Assembly (NCBI RefSeq): GCF_030812315.1
Contig: NZ_JAUSSM010000009.1
Coordinates: 124,001-188,000, forward strand
Length of the DNA: 64,000 bases
From: Arthrobacter oryzae
Lineage (GTDB): Bacteria > Actinomycetota > Actinomycetes > Actinomycetales > Micrococcaceae
Direction of reading: 5' to 3'
In this document: one piece after another, positions 26,937 through 35,091 of the stretch
Layout of the letters: each line of letters begins with the position of its first letter
Position numbering within the stretch: position 1 is the first letter of the stretch
The notes under the pieces: generated by a model
What the model saw: the letters and a program-made list of their open reading frames with translations, nothing else
Database searches by the model: none
Told to the model about the DNA's origin: nothing
Made by a program: the position numbers and the translations under genes

Positions 26937-27479
26937 CTATGGCGTGATGTTGCCTGAAGTCGGGGAAGCAGGTTTAGCGAGTTGGGCTGTAATTTGATCC
27001 GTCCAGGCGTCGACAGCCGCCCAGTTCCGCAAGTCCCCGAACTGGCCACCGGTAAGCCGGAACAAGACCTGGAGCGGTGGTGGCATCTGCTCGGGCTGAT
27101 AGACACCGGAGAAGATTTTGTGGCCGCGAAGCGGAACTTCCTGGGGCAGAAATCCTCTTAGGCGTTTCTGCTGCAGTGCCGCACCGCGCTTGCGAAACGG
27201 CTTTGGCAAGGCGTCGGCCATCCCTACGTTGAAGGCCCAGACGGGTCGTTTAGCCAGCTCGGGTGCAAGGCGGGTGAAGAACAGCGCGGCCGGGGGCAAC
27301 CACGCCTGGTTGTGGATGGCGCTACCGACTATGACAGCTTCGTAACCGGAGACAGAATCGACCTCCTCCACGGACCGGCACTCGACCGCGCCCAGTGCAA
27401 CCGCAATACGGGAGGCCATATGTTGAGCTATCTCCCCGGTGGAACCCAGCTCGCTTGCATAGGCAACAAGAACAGTCAT
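26937..27479 (-). CDS. Flavodoxin-domain protein (HemG/protoporphyrinogen oxidase-like)
   Basis: A 180-residue flavodoxin-fold protein. It opens with MTVLVAYASELGSTGEIAQH, the FMN phosphate-binding loop, and has an aromatic-rich FMN-side region (IHNQAWLPPAALFFTRL). This resembles HemG-type menaquinone-dependent protoporphyrinogen dehydrogenase and other flavodoxin-domain proteins of actinobacteria; no haem genes are near, so the role stays open. Start 27479 has AAGGAGG eight bases upstream. Confidence 0.75.
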   Translation of the reverse strand: MTVLVAYASELGSTGEIAQHMASRIAVALGAVECRSVEEVDSVSGYEAVIVGSAIHNQAWLPPAALFFTRLAPELAKRPVWAFNVGMADALPKPFRKRGAALQQKRLRGFLPQEVPLRGHKIFSGVYQPEQMPPPLQVLFRLTGGQFGDLRNWAAVDAWTDQITAQLAKPASPTSGNITP

Positions 27480-27573
27480 AACGAAGCCTCCTTACCCTCT
27501 CAGTCTCATGGAAGCTGAGCCGGTTCGACCGTGCCATAAGTCCTGACACGGGCAAGCTTCTCCACGCGTCGGG

Positions 27574-27996
27574 TCAGTTCTTCCGGTCCAAGAGCAGGTT
27601 GGTGATCCGGAGGGTGCAGAGGCGCTGGCCGGCTTCGTTGGTGAGCAGGACCTCGTGCGTGGTCAGCGTACCGCCCAGGTGGATGGGCGTGGCCGTGATA
27701 GTGATCTGCCCTTCGCGCGCTGACTTGTGGTGGGTGGCGGACACGTCCACACCCACCGCGGTCTTGCCCAGGGTGCTGGCGTGGATCACGGCGGCCCAGG
27801 ACCCCACGGCCTCGCCCACGGCCAGGGACGCACCGCCGTGCAGCAACCCGAACGACTGCCGGTTGCCTTCCACGGGCATCGTGGCAACTACGCGCTCCAC
27901 CGATTCCTCGACGATTTTCACGCCCATCTTCTCGTCGAGTTCGCCGAGCGTGATTTTCCACAGTTCGGCGCTGCCTGTTTCGGGCTGCATGGCCAC
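27574..27996 (-). CDS. Hotdog-fold thioesterase, PaaI/YbgC-like
   Basis: A 140-residue acyl-CoA thioesterase. The hotdog signature is FGLLHGGASLAVGEAVGSWA (substrate-binding helix), followed by the VGVDVSATHHKSAREGQI strand. The probable start is GTG 27996, which has AAGGAAAG upstream; an ATG six bases later sits too near its ribosome site. It diverges from paaZ over 130 bases holding a PaaR-like operator, so it may belong to the phenylacetate regulon as a rescue thioesterase that removes dead-end CoA esters. Confidence 0.8.
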   Translation of the reverse strand: MAMQPETGSAELWKITLGELDEKMGVKIVEESVERVVATMPVEGNRQSFGLLHGGASLAVGEAVGSWAAVIHASTLGKTAVGVDVSATHHKSAREGQITITATPIHLGGTLTTHEVLLTNEAGQRLCTLRITNLLLDRKN

Positions 27997-28055
27997 CTAT
28001 CTTTCCTTGGTCTTCCTCTAGTGTGCAGCAAGGCACATTCATGTACTGTAGACAT

Positions 28056-28079
28056 ATTACCGAACGGACGGTCAGTAAT
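28056..28079. promoter_or_regulatory. Probable PaaR (TetR) operator before paaZ
   Basis: ATTAC and GTAAT flank ACCGAACGGACGGTCAGT, which agrees with the ACCG-N2-CG-N2-CGGT operator form reported for PaaR. It is 48 bases before the paaZ start and 60 bases before the divergent thioesterase gene, so it may control both. Confidence 0.75.
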
Positions 28080-28126
28080 GCTCTGGCCGTGAAGATCTTG
28101 CCCCCCGTTGGAAGGACCCGTCAACG

Positions 28127-30238
28127 ATGACCACCACAGCAACTGCTCCGAAATCCTCGCTGGACACTGTTGAGACAGTCCCCAGTTTCGTCCGGGACTC
28201 CTGGTGGACGCCCGACGCCGGCGCTGCGGCTTCCGCTGTGCCCGTCCTGGACGCCAGCACCGGAGAACTCCTGGCGAAGGTGAGCACCGAGGGACTGGAC
28301 CTTGCCGACGTCGTGGATTACGGGCGCACCACCGGCCAGACGGAACTGGGCACGCTGACCTTCCACCAGCGCGCCCTCAAGCTGAAGGAACTGGCGCAGT
28401 ACCTGAACGCGCGCCGCGAACACTTCTACGAGCTGTCCGCGCAGACCGGCGCCACCAAGATCGACTCGCTGGTGGACATCGACGGCGGCATCGGCGTGCT
28501 CTTCACGTTCGGCTCCAAGGGCCGGCGCGAACTGCCCAACTCCCAGGTGGTGGTGGACGGTCCTATGGAGGTGCTGTCCCGCGACGGCTCCTTCGCCGGT
28601 GAGCACATCTACACGCGCATCCCCGGGGTGGCCGTGCAGATCAACGCCTTCAACTTCCCCGTGTGGGGCATGCTGGAGAAATTTGCGCCCGCGTTCATCG
28701 CCGGCGTTCCCACCATCGTGAAGCCCGCTACCCCCACCGGTTACGTGGCGGCGGCCGTGGTCAAGGCCATGATCGAGTCCAACATCCTGCCGAAGGGTTC
28801 CCTGCAGCTCATCTCCGGCTCGGCCCGCACGCTCCTGGACCACCTCGACTACCGCGACCTCGTGGCCTTCACCGGCTCTGCGTCCACGGCCAACTCGCTG
28901 AAGTCGCACCCTAATGTTGTGCAGGGCGGCGTCCGCTTCACCTCCGAGACGGACTCGCTCAACGCCGCCATCCTGGGCCCGGACGCCGTCAAGGGCACGC
29001 CCGAGTTCGACGCCTTCATCAAGTCCGTGGTCACCGAGATGACCGTTAAGGCCGGCCAGAAGTGCACCTCCATCCGGCGCACCATCGTGCCGCGTGAGCT
29101 GGTGGCCGACGTCGTTGCTGCCGTGGGTGCCCGCATCGAGGAACGCGTTGTGGTGGGCGATCCCCGCGCCGAGGGCGTCACCATGGGCGCACTGGCCTCC
29201 CTTGAGCAGCTGGCCGACGTCCGCGCCGCGGTGCAGTCCATGCTCGACGCCGGCGGCGAGCTCGCGTACGGCACGCTCGATTCGCCCAAGGTGACCAAGG
29301 CTGACGGGGGAGTGGGCGTCGTCGAGCGCGGTGCCTTTATGTCCCCGGTGCTGCTCAGCTGGGCGGATGCCGAGGCCGAGGAAGTCCACTCGCTGGAGGC
29401 CTTCGGTCCCGTTTCCTCGGTGATCGGCTACACGGACCTGGCCGACGCCGTCCGCCTCGCCGCCCGCGGCGGCGGCTCCCTGGTGGCCTCGGTGTGCACC
29501 AACGATCCCGCCGTGGCGCGGGAACTGGTTACCGGAATTGCCGCTCACCACGGCCGCGTGCTGATGCTCAACCGCGAGGACGCCCGCAGCTCCACCGGCC
29601 ACGGTTCACCGGTGCCGCACCTGGTCCACGGCGGGCCGGGTCGTGCCGGCGGCGGGGAGGAGCTGGGTGGCATCCGCTCGGTGATGCACCACATGCAGCG
29701 CACGGCCATCCAGGGTTCGCCCAACATGCTCACCGCCGTGACCGGCGTCTGGCACGCGGGCGCGGACCGCAACTTCACTGTTGAGACGGAAGGCACCCAC
29801 CCGTTCCGGAAGTCCCTGGAGACCCTGCACATCGGCGACGCTGTCCGGTCCGAGCTGCGCCAGGTCACCCTGGAGGACATCACCGCATTCGCCAACTCCA
29901 CCGGTGACACCTTCTACGCGCACACGAACCAGGCGGCCGCCGAAGCCAACCCGTTCTTCCCGGGCATCGTGGCGCACGGCTACCTCCTGCTGGCCTGGGG
30001 TGCAGGGCTGTTCGTGGAGCCGGCCCCCGGCCCCGTCCTGGCCAACTACGGCCTGGAGAGCCTGCGCTTCATCACGCCGGTGGCAGCAGGGGATTCCATC
30101 CGGGTCACCCTGACGGCGAAGAAGATCACGCCGCGCGAGACCGACGAGTACGGCGAGGTTGCCTGGGACGCCGTCCTGACCAATCAGAACGACGAAATCG
30201 TCGCCACCTACGACGTCCTCACCCTGGTCGAAAAGTAG
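28127..30238 (+). CDS. paaZ: Bifunctional oxepin-CoA hydrolase / aldehyde dehydrogenase
   Basis: A 703-residue fusion enzyme of aerobic phenylacetate degradation. The N-terminal aldehyde dehydrogenase (about 1-520) has Glu274 (SETDSLN) and catalytic Cys313 (AGQKCTSIRR). The C-terminal MaoC/(R)-hydratase hotdog domain (about 550-703) has the Asp-x4-His pair in GDTFYAHT and the AAAEANPFFPGIVAHGYL motif. It hydrolyses oxepin-CoA and oxidises the resulting semialdehyde. Length and domain order equal those of known PaaZ. The ATG has GAAGGA upstream, and a PaaR-like operator lies just before. Confidence 0.95.
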   Translation: MTTTATAPKSSLDTVETVPSFVRDSWWTPDAGAAASAVPVLDASTGELLAKVSTEGLDLADVVDYGRTTGQTELGTLTFHQRALKLKELAQYLNARREHFYELSAQTGATKIDSLVDIDGGIGVLFTFGSKGRRELPNSQVVVDGPMEVLSRDGSFAGEHIYTRIPGVAVQINAFNFPVWGMLEKFAPAFIAGVPTIVKPATPTGYVAAAVVKAMIESNILPKGSLQLISGSARTLLDHLDYRDLVAFTGSASTANSLKSHPNVVQGGVRFTSETDSLNAAILGPDAVKGTPEFDAFIKSVVTEMTVKAGQKCTSIRRTIVPRELVADVVAAVGARIEERVVVGDPRAEGVTMGALASLEQLADVRAAVQSMLDAGGELAYGTLDSPKVTKADGGVGVVERGAFMSPVLLSWADAEAEEVHSLEAFGPVSSVIGYTDLADAVRLAARGGGSLVASVCTNDPAVARELVTGIAAHHGRVLMLNREDARSSTGHGSPVPHLVHGGPGRAGGGEELGGIRSVMHHMQRTAIQGSPNMLTAVTGVWHAGADRNFTVETEGTHPFRKSLETLHIGDAVRSELRQVTLEDITAFANSTGDTFYAHTNQAAAEANPFFPGIVAHGYLLLAWGAGLFVEPAPGPVLANYGLESLRFITPVAAGDSIRVTLTAKKITPRETDEYGEVAWDAVLTNQNDEIVATYDVLTLVEK

Positions 30239-30252
30239 CCGCCTAACCCGAC

Positions 30253-30410
30253 GCTCTCTCACTTCCGGTGGGTTTTTTCCCGGCGCTCTCTCACTTCCGG
30301 TGGGTTTTTCACCCAACGCTCTCTCACCCGGTGAGAGAGCGTTGGGGGTTTAAGCGGCAGGAAGTGAGAGAGCGTTGGGGGTTTAAGCGGCAGGAAGTGA
30401 GAGAGCGTTG
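30253..30410. repeat. Array of six GTGAGAGAGC units arranged as two opposed triplets
   Basis: The 10-mer GCTCTCTCAC occurs at 30253, 30285 and 30318, and its reverse complement GTGAGAGAGC at 30331, 30364 and 30397. The direct copies have a 33-base period with a common GTTTAAGCGGCAGGAAGT linker; the others have 32-33 bases with CACTTCCGGTGGGTTTTT. In the centre, CAACGCTCTCTCACC (30314-30328) and its exact complement (30330-30344) form a 15-bp hairpin with one base between. It lies downstream of paaZ. Confidence 0.85.
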
Positions 30411-30498
30411 GGGCCCGTGAGCCACGGGACCGCACCCCTTTTCGTAAGATCTTTCTGCCCTGCCCGGGCGTAAAATTTTCAGCGTAGGAGGTGGCGAA

Positions 30499-30912
30499 AT
30501 GACCCTAGTATTGAACACAGCCACAACCGTCCTGCCCGTGGATGACAAAGAGCGTGCCCGTCGTTTCTACGAGGAGACTCTTGGACTTCCCCACCGCGGC
30601 GTGGCAGACGACGGAAGCGAATTGTTTGGCAGCGGCGACGGCCCCATGCTGCAGTTGATGCCCGTGACGGATGGCAAGCACTCCGAGCACACCGCCCTGA
30701 GCTTTGAAGTCAGGGACATCGAGCGGACCGTTGATGAAATGGAATCCCGTGGCGTCCGGTTCCAGGATTATGATCGCCCTGATCTGAAGACTGGCGAACA
30801 CCACATCTGTACTACCGATTCCGAGAAATGCGCATGGTTCATGGACACCGAGAACAATATTCTTTGCGTTCACGAAACCCTCGGCATGCAGCAGGCCGAG
30901 TACCAGCTCTAG
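30499..30912 (+). CDS. VOC superfamily protein (glyoxalase/bleomycin resistance-like)
   Basis: A 137-residue protein with the vicinal oxygen chelate pattern: a first module beginning ATTVLPVDDKERARRFYEET, a middle AL-SFEV strand (HTALSFEVRDIERTVDEM), and FMDTENNILCVHE near the end, where Glu is the usual metal ligand. Which VOC reaction it serves cannot be told. ATG 30499 has an AGGAGGTGG site upstream. Confidence 0.82.
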   Translation: MTLVLNTATTVLPVDDKERARRFYEETLGLPHRGVADDGSELFGSGDGPMLQLMPVTDGKHSEHTALSFEVRDIERTVDEMESRGVRFQDYDRPDLKTGEHHICTTDSEKCAWFMDTENNILCVHETLGMQQAEYQL

Positions 30913-31038
30913 CGGCTGTGGCCCTGCCGGACGATCACTCCGGCGAGGGCGAAAAAGACGGGCGTTCCGGCTCAGCGGGACGCCTTATCTTTGCCTCCCC
31001 AGGAGGGAAACCGCCGGGCGGGCCAAGGTGACCTGGCC

Positions 31039-31890
31039 TCACGGCGATTCCGGCGGTGTCGCGGACCACGGCGTGACCGGCCGCTCCTGCCGGACCCCGT
31101 CCACCGTGATGTCCACCCGCTCATTGAAGAAGCTCACCAGCCCGTGGATCTGCGCCGCGTCACGGAATCGCTGGTCGTACATCCACGCGATGTTCCGCCC
31201 GGTTTCGGACTGCGGGTACGTCCAGTAGCTCGCCGTTCCCTTGTACGGGCACACCGTCTTCTTGGGGCTGGCCTCCATGATGTCCAGCCGGACGTCTGCT
31301 GGCGGGATGTAGTAGCGCACCGGCAGCATGGTCTCGTACAGGAGTTGGGCGCCATTCGTGGTAGCCAGCGTGACGTCGTCGAGCCTGACTTCAACGGTGA
31401 GTGACGACGCCCGGATGTCCACCCGGTGGAACGGGTCACGGGGGTGGCCAATGATCTCCTCGTCGTCCTCCAGCCAGTCGAAGGCCTTGAAATCCAGCAC
31501 CACATAGCCGGCGAGGTCGGGGTCCTGCGGCCGGAAGGCCGCGCGGAGCAGCCTCGCCTCGGAGGTCACGACGTCGAACTCCTCACCGGGCGCCGTGTGC
31601 CGGCCGAAACCGGTGCGCGGATCCAGCGCCGGCGGCCCGTCCGCGCCGAGCCTGACCCCGTGTTCCGCGACGACGGCAGGCTCCTGCCGCGGCGGCGCGA
31701 GTTCGGCCTGCAGATCGACTTCGGGGACGGCATAGATGGGGGTGATGCGCTTGGGCTCCCACACCAGGAGCGCATAAAAAGTGTCGACGACGGCGTTCCC
31801 GCCCACCATGGCACGGACCCTTTTGGCGGTGGGCTGGTAGCGCAATTCGGGGAACGTGCCGAAGATGACTTCGGATAACTTCGTGGCCAT
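31039..31890 (-). CDS. DUF427 domain protein (two tandem domains)
   Basis: A 283-residue protein with two DUF427 modules. The first is about residues 20-90 (VDTFYALLVWEPKRITPIYA), the second about 160-270 (VRYYIPPADVRLD, CPYKGTASYW, IAWMYD, LVSFFNERVDITVDG). DUF427 proteins are widespread in actinobacteria; no biochemical function is established. The start at 31890 has no clear ribosome site. It lies between the VOC gene and the TetR regulator. Confidence 0.8.
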   Translation of the reverse strand: MATKLSEVIFGTFPELRYQPTAKRVRAMVGGNAVVDTFYALLVWEPKRITPIYAVPEVDLQAELAPPRQEPAVVAEHGVRLGADGPPALDPRTGFGRHTAPGEEFDVVTSEARLLRAAFRPQDPDLAGYVVLDFKAFDWLEDDEEIIGHPRDPFHRVDIRASSLTVEVRLDDVTLATTNGAQLLYETMLPVRYYIPPADVRLDIMEASPKKTVCPYKGTASYWTYPQSETGRNIAWMYDQRFRDAAQIHGLVSFFNERVDITVDGVRQERPVTPWSATPPESP

Positions 31891-31968
31891 GACTACAGGG
31901 TGATCGCCGCTATTCCCGCCGTCAATGACGGCCCCCGCAGCCGTGGGGGAACGTGGGGGAGAACCGCG

Positions 31969-32574
31969 TCAGCGAGGCGCGTTGAGCCCCTTGAAGGCCA
32001 TTGTGATGACGTCGTCCGCCAGCTTTTCCGGCGACAGCGAACCGCCCGGCTTGTACCACTCGACGATCGAGTTGATGGTGCCGAACAGCAGGCGGGTGAC
32101 CGTGCGGGGGTCGATGTCCTCGCGGAGGGAGCCTTCGTCGCGGGCGGCCGAGATCAGGGCTGCAACCTTGTGGTCAAAGGTGCGCCGGCGTTCCATGGCG
32201 TCGCGCTCAATGTCCGTGTTGCCGCGCAGGCGAAGCAGCAGGGTGACGAACGGCAGGCGTTCCACGAGCACGGAGATGGTCTGGCGGAGGACGAACTCCA
32301 GCCGCGCCTCGGCGGTGCCGGACTGGGCCTCGGGCTGGTCCAGGATGGCCTCGAGGCCGCCCAGAGCGTGGTCAAGGGCGAGCTTGAGGAGGTCTCCCTT
32401 GGACGGCACGTGGTGGTAGATGGCCGACTTGGAGATGCCCAGGTTTTCGGCAAGAATGCCCATGGACGTGGCGTCGTAGCCGTGGCGGTTGAAAACCTCG
32501 ACGGCGATCTGCAGCACCGACTGCTGGTCGTATCCGGGGCGGCCGCGCTTCGTGGGTGCATCAGTTGTGGACAT
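31969..32574 (-). CDS. paaR: TetR-family repressor, probable PaaR of phenylacetate genes
   Basis: A 201-residue TetR regulator. The N-terminal HTH spans about 15-60: VLQIAVEVFNRHGYDATSMG and the recognition helix ISKSAIYHHVPSKGDLL. The larger C-terminal domain should bind the inducer. Its place among phenylacetate genes, and the four similar palindromes before the paa units including its own start, suggest that it is PaaR, which senses phenylacetyl-CoA in related bacteria. An operator-like site 17 bases before its start suggests autoregulation. Confidence 0.8.
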   Translation of the reverse strand: MSTTDAPTKRGRPGYDQQSVLQIAVEVFNRHGYDATSMGILAENLGISKSAIYHHVPSKGDLLKLALDHALGGLEAILDQPEAQSGTAEARLEFVLRQTISVLVERLPFVTLLLRLRGNTDIERDAMERRRTFDHKVAALISAARDEGSLREDIDPRTVTRLLFGTINSIVEWYKPGGSLSPEKLADDVITMAFKGLNAPR

Positions 32575-32590
32575 ACCGGCTATTTTCTCA

Positions 32591-32604
32591 TGAACGTTCG
32601 GTCA
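32591..32604. promoter_or_regulatory. Probable PaaR operator before the TetR gene
   Basis: TGAACGTTCGGTCA is a 14-base imperfect palindrome. On the minus strand it reads TGACCGAACGTTCATGAG with its neighbours, very similar to ACCGAATGTTCATTAG in the site at 34960. Confidence 0.6.
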
Positions 32605-32857
32605 ATCAACGTAACGGACAGTCAAAGCCGCAAAACCCTTGCCTGTCGGTGTCCCCGGTGCTAGAAAACTTGTATCAGGAACTTTCCGGCGCGGGGACCG
32701 GTCCATACAAACAAACAGCTTCAAAGTCCGGACTTCAAAGAGACTTTAGAGACCGGGACGGGATCAGGCACATTGGGTTGCCCGGTAGACGGTTAGCCAT
32801 CGGCACGTCACAGCGCTGTCGCGCATTGGCAGCAGTGCACTGAATGCCTCCCGAAAA
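32605..32857. other. Gene-free stretch upstream of the TetR gene
   Basis: The 479 bases from 32575 to 33053 carry no convincing gene. They hold the operator at 32591, about 250 bases of unassigned sequence of lower G+C than the surroundings, the hairpin at 32858 and the tandem repeat at 32918. Confidence 0.5.
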
Positions 32858-32890
32858 GATGGTCCCCGGCTGCCGTAGCCGGGGACCATC
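32858..32890 (-). terminator. Rho-independent-type terminator of the paaI-paaK transcript
   Basis: GATGGTCCCCGGC (32858-32870) pairs perfectly with GCCGGGGACCATC (32878-32890) over a 7-base loop. Read on the minus strand, the 13-bp stem is followed by TTTT. It lies 164 bases beyond the paaK stop. Confidence 0.75.
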
Positions 32891-32917
32891 CCCGTGCCTG
32901 GGTTGGACGCCAGGGCC

Positions 32918-33040
32918 CAGGGCCGTAAGTGTACGTTCGCGCTAGACCTTCGGGCAGGTGCTATCTCAGGGCCGTAAGTGTACGTTCGCGCTAGACCTTC
33001 GGGCAGGTGCTATCTCAGGGCCGTAAGTGTACGTTCGCGC
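32918..33040. repeat. 49-bp tandem repeat, 2.5 copies
   Basis: A unit beginning CAGGGCCGTAAGTGTACG starts at 32918, 32967 and 33016. The first two copies are identical over the full 49 bases; the third stops after about 25 bases. It directly follows the paaK gene and precedes its terminator on the minus strand. Confidence 0.9.
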
Positions 33041-33053
33041 TATCCCAAGGCCG

Positions 33054-34400
33054 CTATCCCTTCGGGCGCAGGTCGTAGATCCGGCGCAGCTTGCCGCTGG
33101 AACGCTCGAGCGACCCGGGCTCCGCCACCTCCACCGTGCACGAAGAGCCCACGTGGATCTTGATCTGCTCGCGCAGGGTGCGGGCCGCCGTCGTGCTTTG
33201 CGCTTCGGTGACGTTGTCGCGGCGCTCGATCTTCACGGTCAGCTGGTCCATGCGCTGGCCTTCGGGGCGGGTGAGCACCAGCTGGAAGTGCGGGCTGAGA
33301 TCGGGGATGCGCAGGGCGATTTCCTCGATCTGGGACGGGAACAGGTTCACGCCGCGGAGGATGATCATGTCGTCGCTGCGGCCGGTGATGCGGCCCATCC
33401 GGCGGTGGGCCGGGCGCGCGGTGCCCGGGAGCAGGCGGGTGAGGTCCTTGGTGCGGTACCGGATGATCGGCAGGGCTTCCTTGGTGAGCGAGGTGAAGAC
33501 CAGTTCGCCGTGTTCGCCGTCGCCCAGGACGTTCTCCTTGCCGGGCGCAGGGTTGAAGGCGTCGATGATTTCCGGGCGGAAGTGGTCCTCCCAGATGTGG
33601 CTGCCGTCCTGGGTCTCCACGGCTTCGCCGGCAACTCCCGGCCCCATGACCTCGGACAGTCCATAGATGTCGCAGGCCTTGATGTTCATGGTCACTTCGA
33701 GCTCGTGGCGCATCTCCTGGGTCCACGGCTCGGCGCCAAGCACGGCGTACTTGAGCGACGTGGAGGTGGGATCGATGCCCATGTGGGCCATGGCGTCGGC
33801 GATGGTGAGCAGGTACGTGGGGGTGGCCAGGATGACGTCCGGTTCGAAATCCTGGATCATCTGGATCTGGCGTTCGGTCTGGCCGCCGGACATCGGGATC
33901 ACGGTGCAGCCCAGCGCTTCGGCGCCTGCATGGGCACCGAGCCCGCCGGTGAAGAGGCCGTAGCCGTAGGCGTTGTGGACCTTCATGCCGGGCCGGACGC
34001 CGGAGGCGCGGAAGCAGCGGGCCACGAGCTTGGCCCAGTCGGCGAGGTCCTTCTTGGTGTAGCCCACCACGGTGGGGCGTCCGGTAGTGCCGGAGCTGGC
34101 GTGGATGCGGGCCACCTCGTTCTGCGGCACGGCGAACATGCCGAACGGGTATTCCTGGCGCAGGTCGTCCTTGGTGGTGAATGGGAAGTTGCCCAGGTCC
34201 GCGAGTTCGCGGAGGTCGGTGGGGTGCACTCCTGCTTCGTCGAACTTGCGCTTGTACAGCGGGACGCGGTCGTAGGCGTAGGCGACGGTGTGCTGGAGCC
34301 GGCTGAGCTGCAGGGCCTCCAGTTCGTCGCGGGACATGGTTTCTTCGGGGTCCAGTACGGCGCCGGTGGCGGAGGCTGGTTCAGTGGCGTGGAGGGTCAT
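33054..34400 (-). CDS. paaK: Phenylacetate-CoA ligase
   Basis: A 448-residue adenylate-forming ligase that converts phenylacetate, CoA and ATP to phenylacetyl-CoA, AMP and PPi, the entry step of the pathway. The P-loop-like motif ASSGTTGRPT is at 101-110, followed by the AYGYGLFTGGLG region and, in the C-terminal domain, SDDMIILRGVNLFPSQIEE. Length and motifs match known PaaK. It follows the paaI-type gene by 15 bases on the same strand. Confidence 0.95.
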   Translation of the reverse strand: MTLHATEPASATGAVLDPEETMSRDELEALQLSRLQHTVAYAYDRVPLYKRKFDEAGVHPTDLRELADLGNFPFTTKDDLRQEYPFGMFAVPQNEVARIHASSGTTGRPTVVGYTKKDLADWAKLVARCFRASGVRPGMKVHNAYGYGLFTGGLGAHAGAEALGCTVIPMSGGQTERQIQMIQDFEPDVILATPTYLLTIADAMAHMGIDPTSTSLKYAVLGAEPWTQEMRHELEVTMNIKACDIYGLSEVMGPGVAGEAVETQDGSHIWEDHFRPEIIDAFNPAPGKENVLGDGEHGELVFTSLTKEALPIIRYRTKDLTRLLPGTARPAHRRMGRITGRSDDMIILRGVNLFPSQIEEIALRIPDLSPHFQLVLTRPEGQRMDQLTVKIERRDNVTEAQSTTAARTLREQIKIHVGSSCTVEVAEPGSLERSSGKLRRIYDLRPKG

Positions 34401-34415
34401 CTGGGTTCCCTGTTT

Positions 34416-34937
34416 CTATTTCTTGGAGATGGTGCGGCTGCGGCCGCGGAACTCGGCGATGAGCTCGCCCGGGGTGTCGGTCTCGGTAGCATCCGAGGGG
34501 GAAGCGGCGGTGGAGTCGGAGGAATCGGTGTTGGTGCCTGCGGCGTTGTGCGGGTCTGCGGCGTAGATCTGGATGTCGTACAGGCCGCTGCGGCCCGAAT
34601 GGGCGCGGCGGTTGGCGACGGCGGTGATCACCTGGCCCCGGAAGGCCGGCTTGAGGAAGTTGATGTCGACGCCGGCGGCCACGGTGATGGTGTCGGTCCC
34701 TGCTGCGCCGGGTGGCGGGCTGGCGGGGTTGCAGGCGAGGGCGAAGGCGGTATCGCCGAAGGCGAAGATCATTCCGCCGTGGGCCATGCCGAAGCCGTTG
34801 AGCATTTCCTGCCGGAGGGTCATGCGGATGGTGGCGTGCCCGTCGTCCAGTTTCAGGACTTCGATGCCCATCCATTCGGAGGCATAGTCGTCCTTCAGGA
34901 TCTGGTGGGTTGCCCCGGGAATGGTTAGTTCAGCCAT
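34416..34937 (-). CDS. paaI: Hotdog thioesterase, probable PaaI
   Basis: A 173-residue thioesterase thought to hydrolyse hydroxyphenylacetyl-CoA or other dead-end CoA esters. The substrate helix is MAHGGMIFAFGDTAFALACN, typical of PaaI, followed by VDINFLKPAFRGQVI. A region of about 25 residues near the C-terminus (about 133-158) is Ser/Thr/Asp/Ala-rich and looks like an insertion in the last strand. Start 34937 has GGAGG nine bases upstream, and the site at 34960 is a probable PaaR operator. First gene of the paaI-paaK unit. Confidence 0.87.
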   Translation of the reverse strand: MAELTIPGATHQILKDDYASEWMGIEVLKLDDGHATIRMTLRQEMLNGFGMAHGGMIFAFGDTAFALACNPASPPPGAAGTDTITVAAGVDINFLKPAFRGQVITAVANRRAHSGRSGLYDIQIYAADPHNAAGTNTDSSDSTAASPSDATETDTPGELIAEFRGRSRTISKK

Positions 34938-34959
34938 GCGTCATTGCCTCCAGCTTTAT

Positions 34960-34981
34960 TTACCGAATGTTCATTAGGTAA
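34960..34981. promoter_or_regulatory. Probable PaaR operator before paaI
   Basis: TTACC and GGTAA flank a TetR-type palindrome (TTACCGAATGTTCATTAGG then TAA). It lies 23 bases before the paaI start and about 110 bases before pta, which is divergent. Confidence 0.65.
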
Positions 34982-35091
34982 TCCCATTTTGGGGCATCCT
35001 GTCAAGAGCCGCGGGCCGGATCGCCCCTGCCGCCAACAAGTGAAAGTATGGGAGGACGGAGCATCACCACGTCACAACCTAAGGGCGGATC

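Noticed and set aside
30253..30410. CRISPR array
   Set aside because: Repeats are regular but linkers are nearly identical rather than unique, half are inverted, and no cas genes are present.
33027..34928. 633-codon plus-strand frame opposite paaK and paaI
   Set aside because: Both minus-strand genes have catalytic motifs; the plus frame is Gly/His/Val-rich without domains and begins in the tandem repeat.
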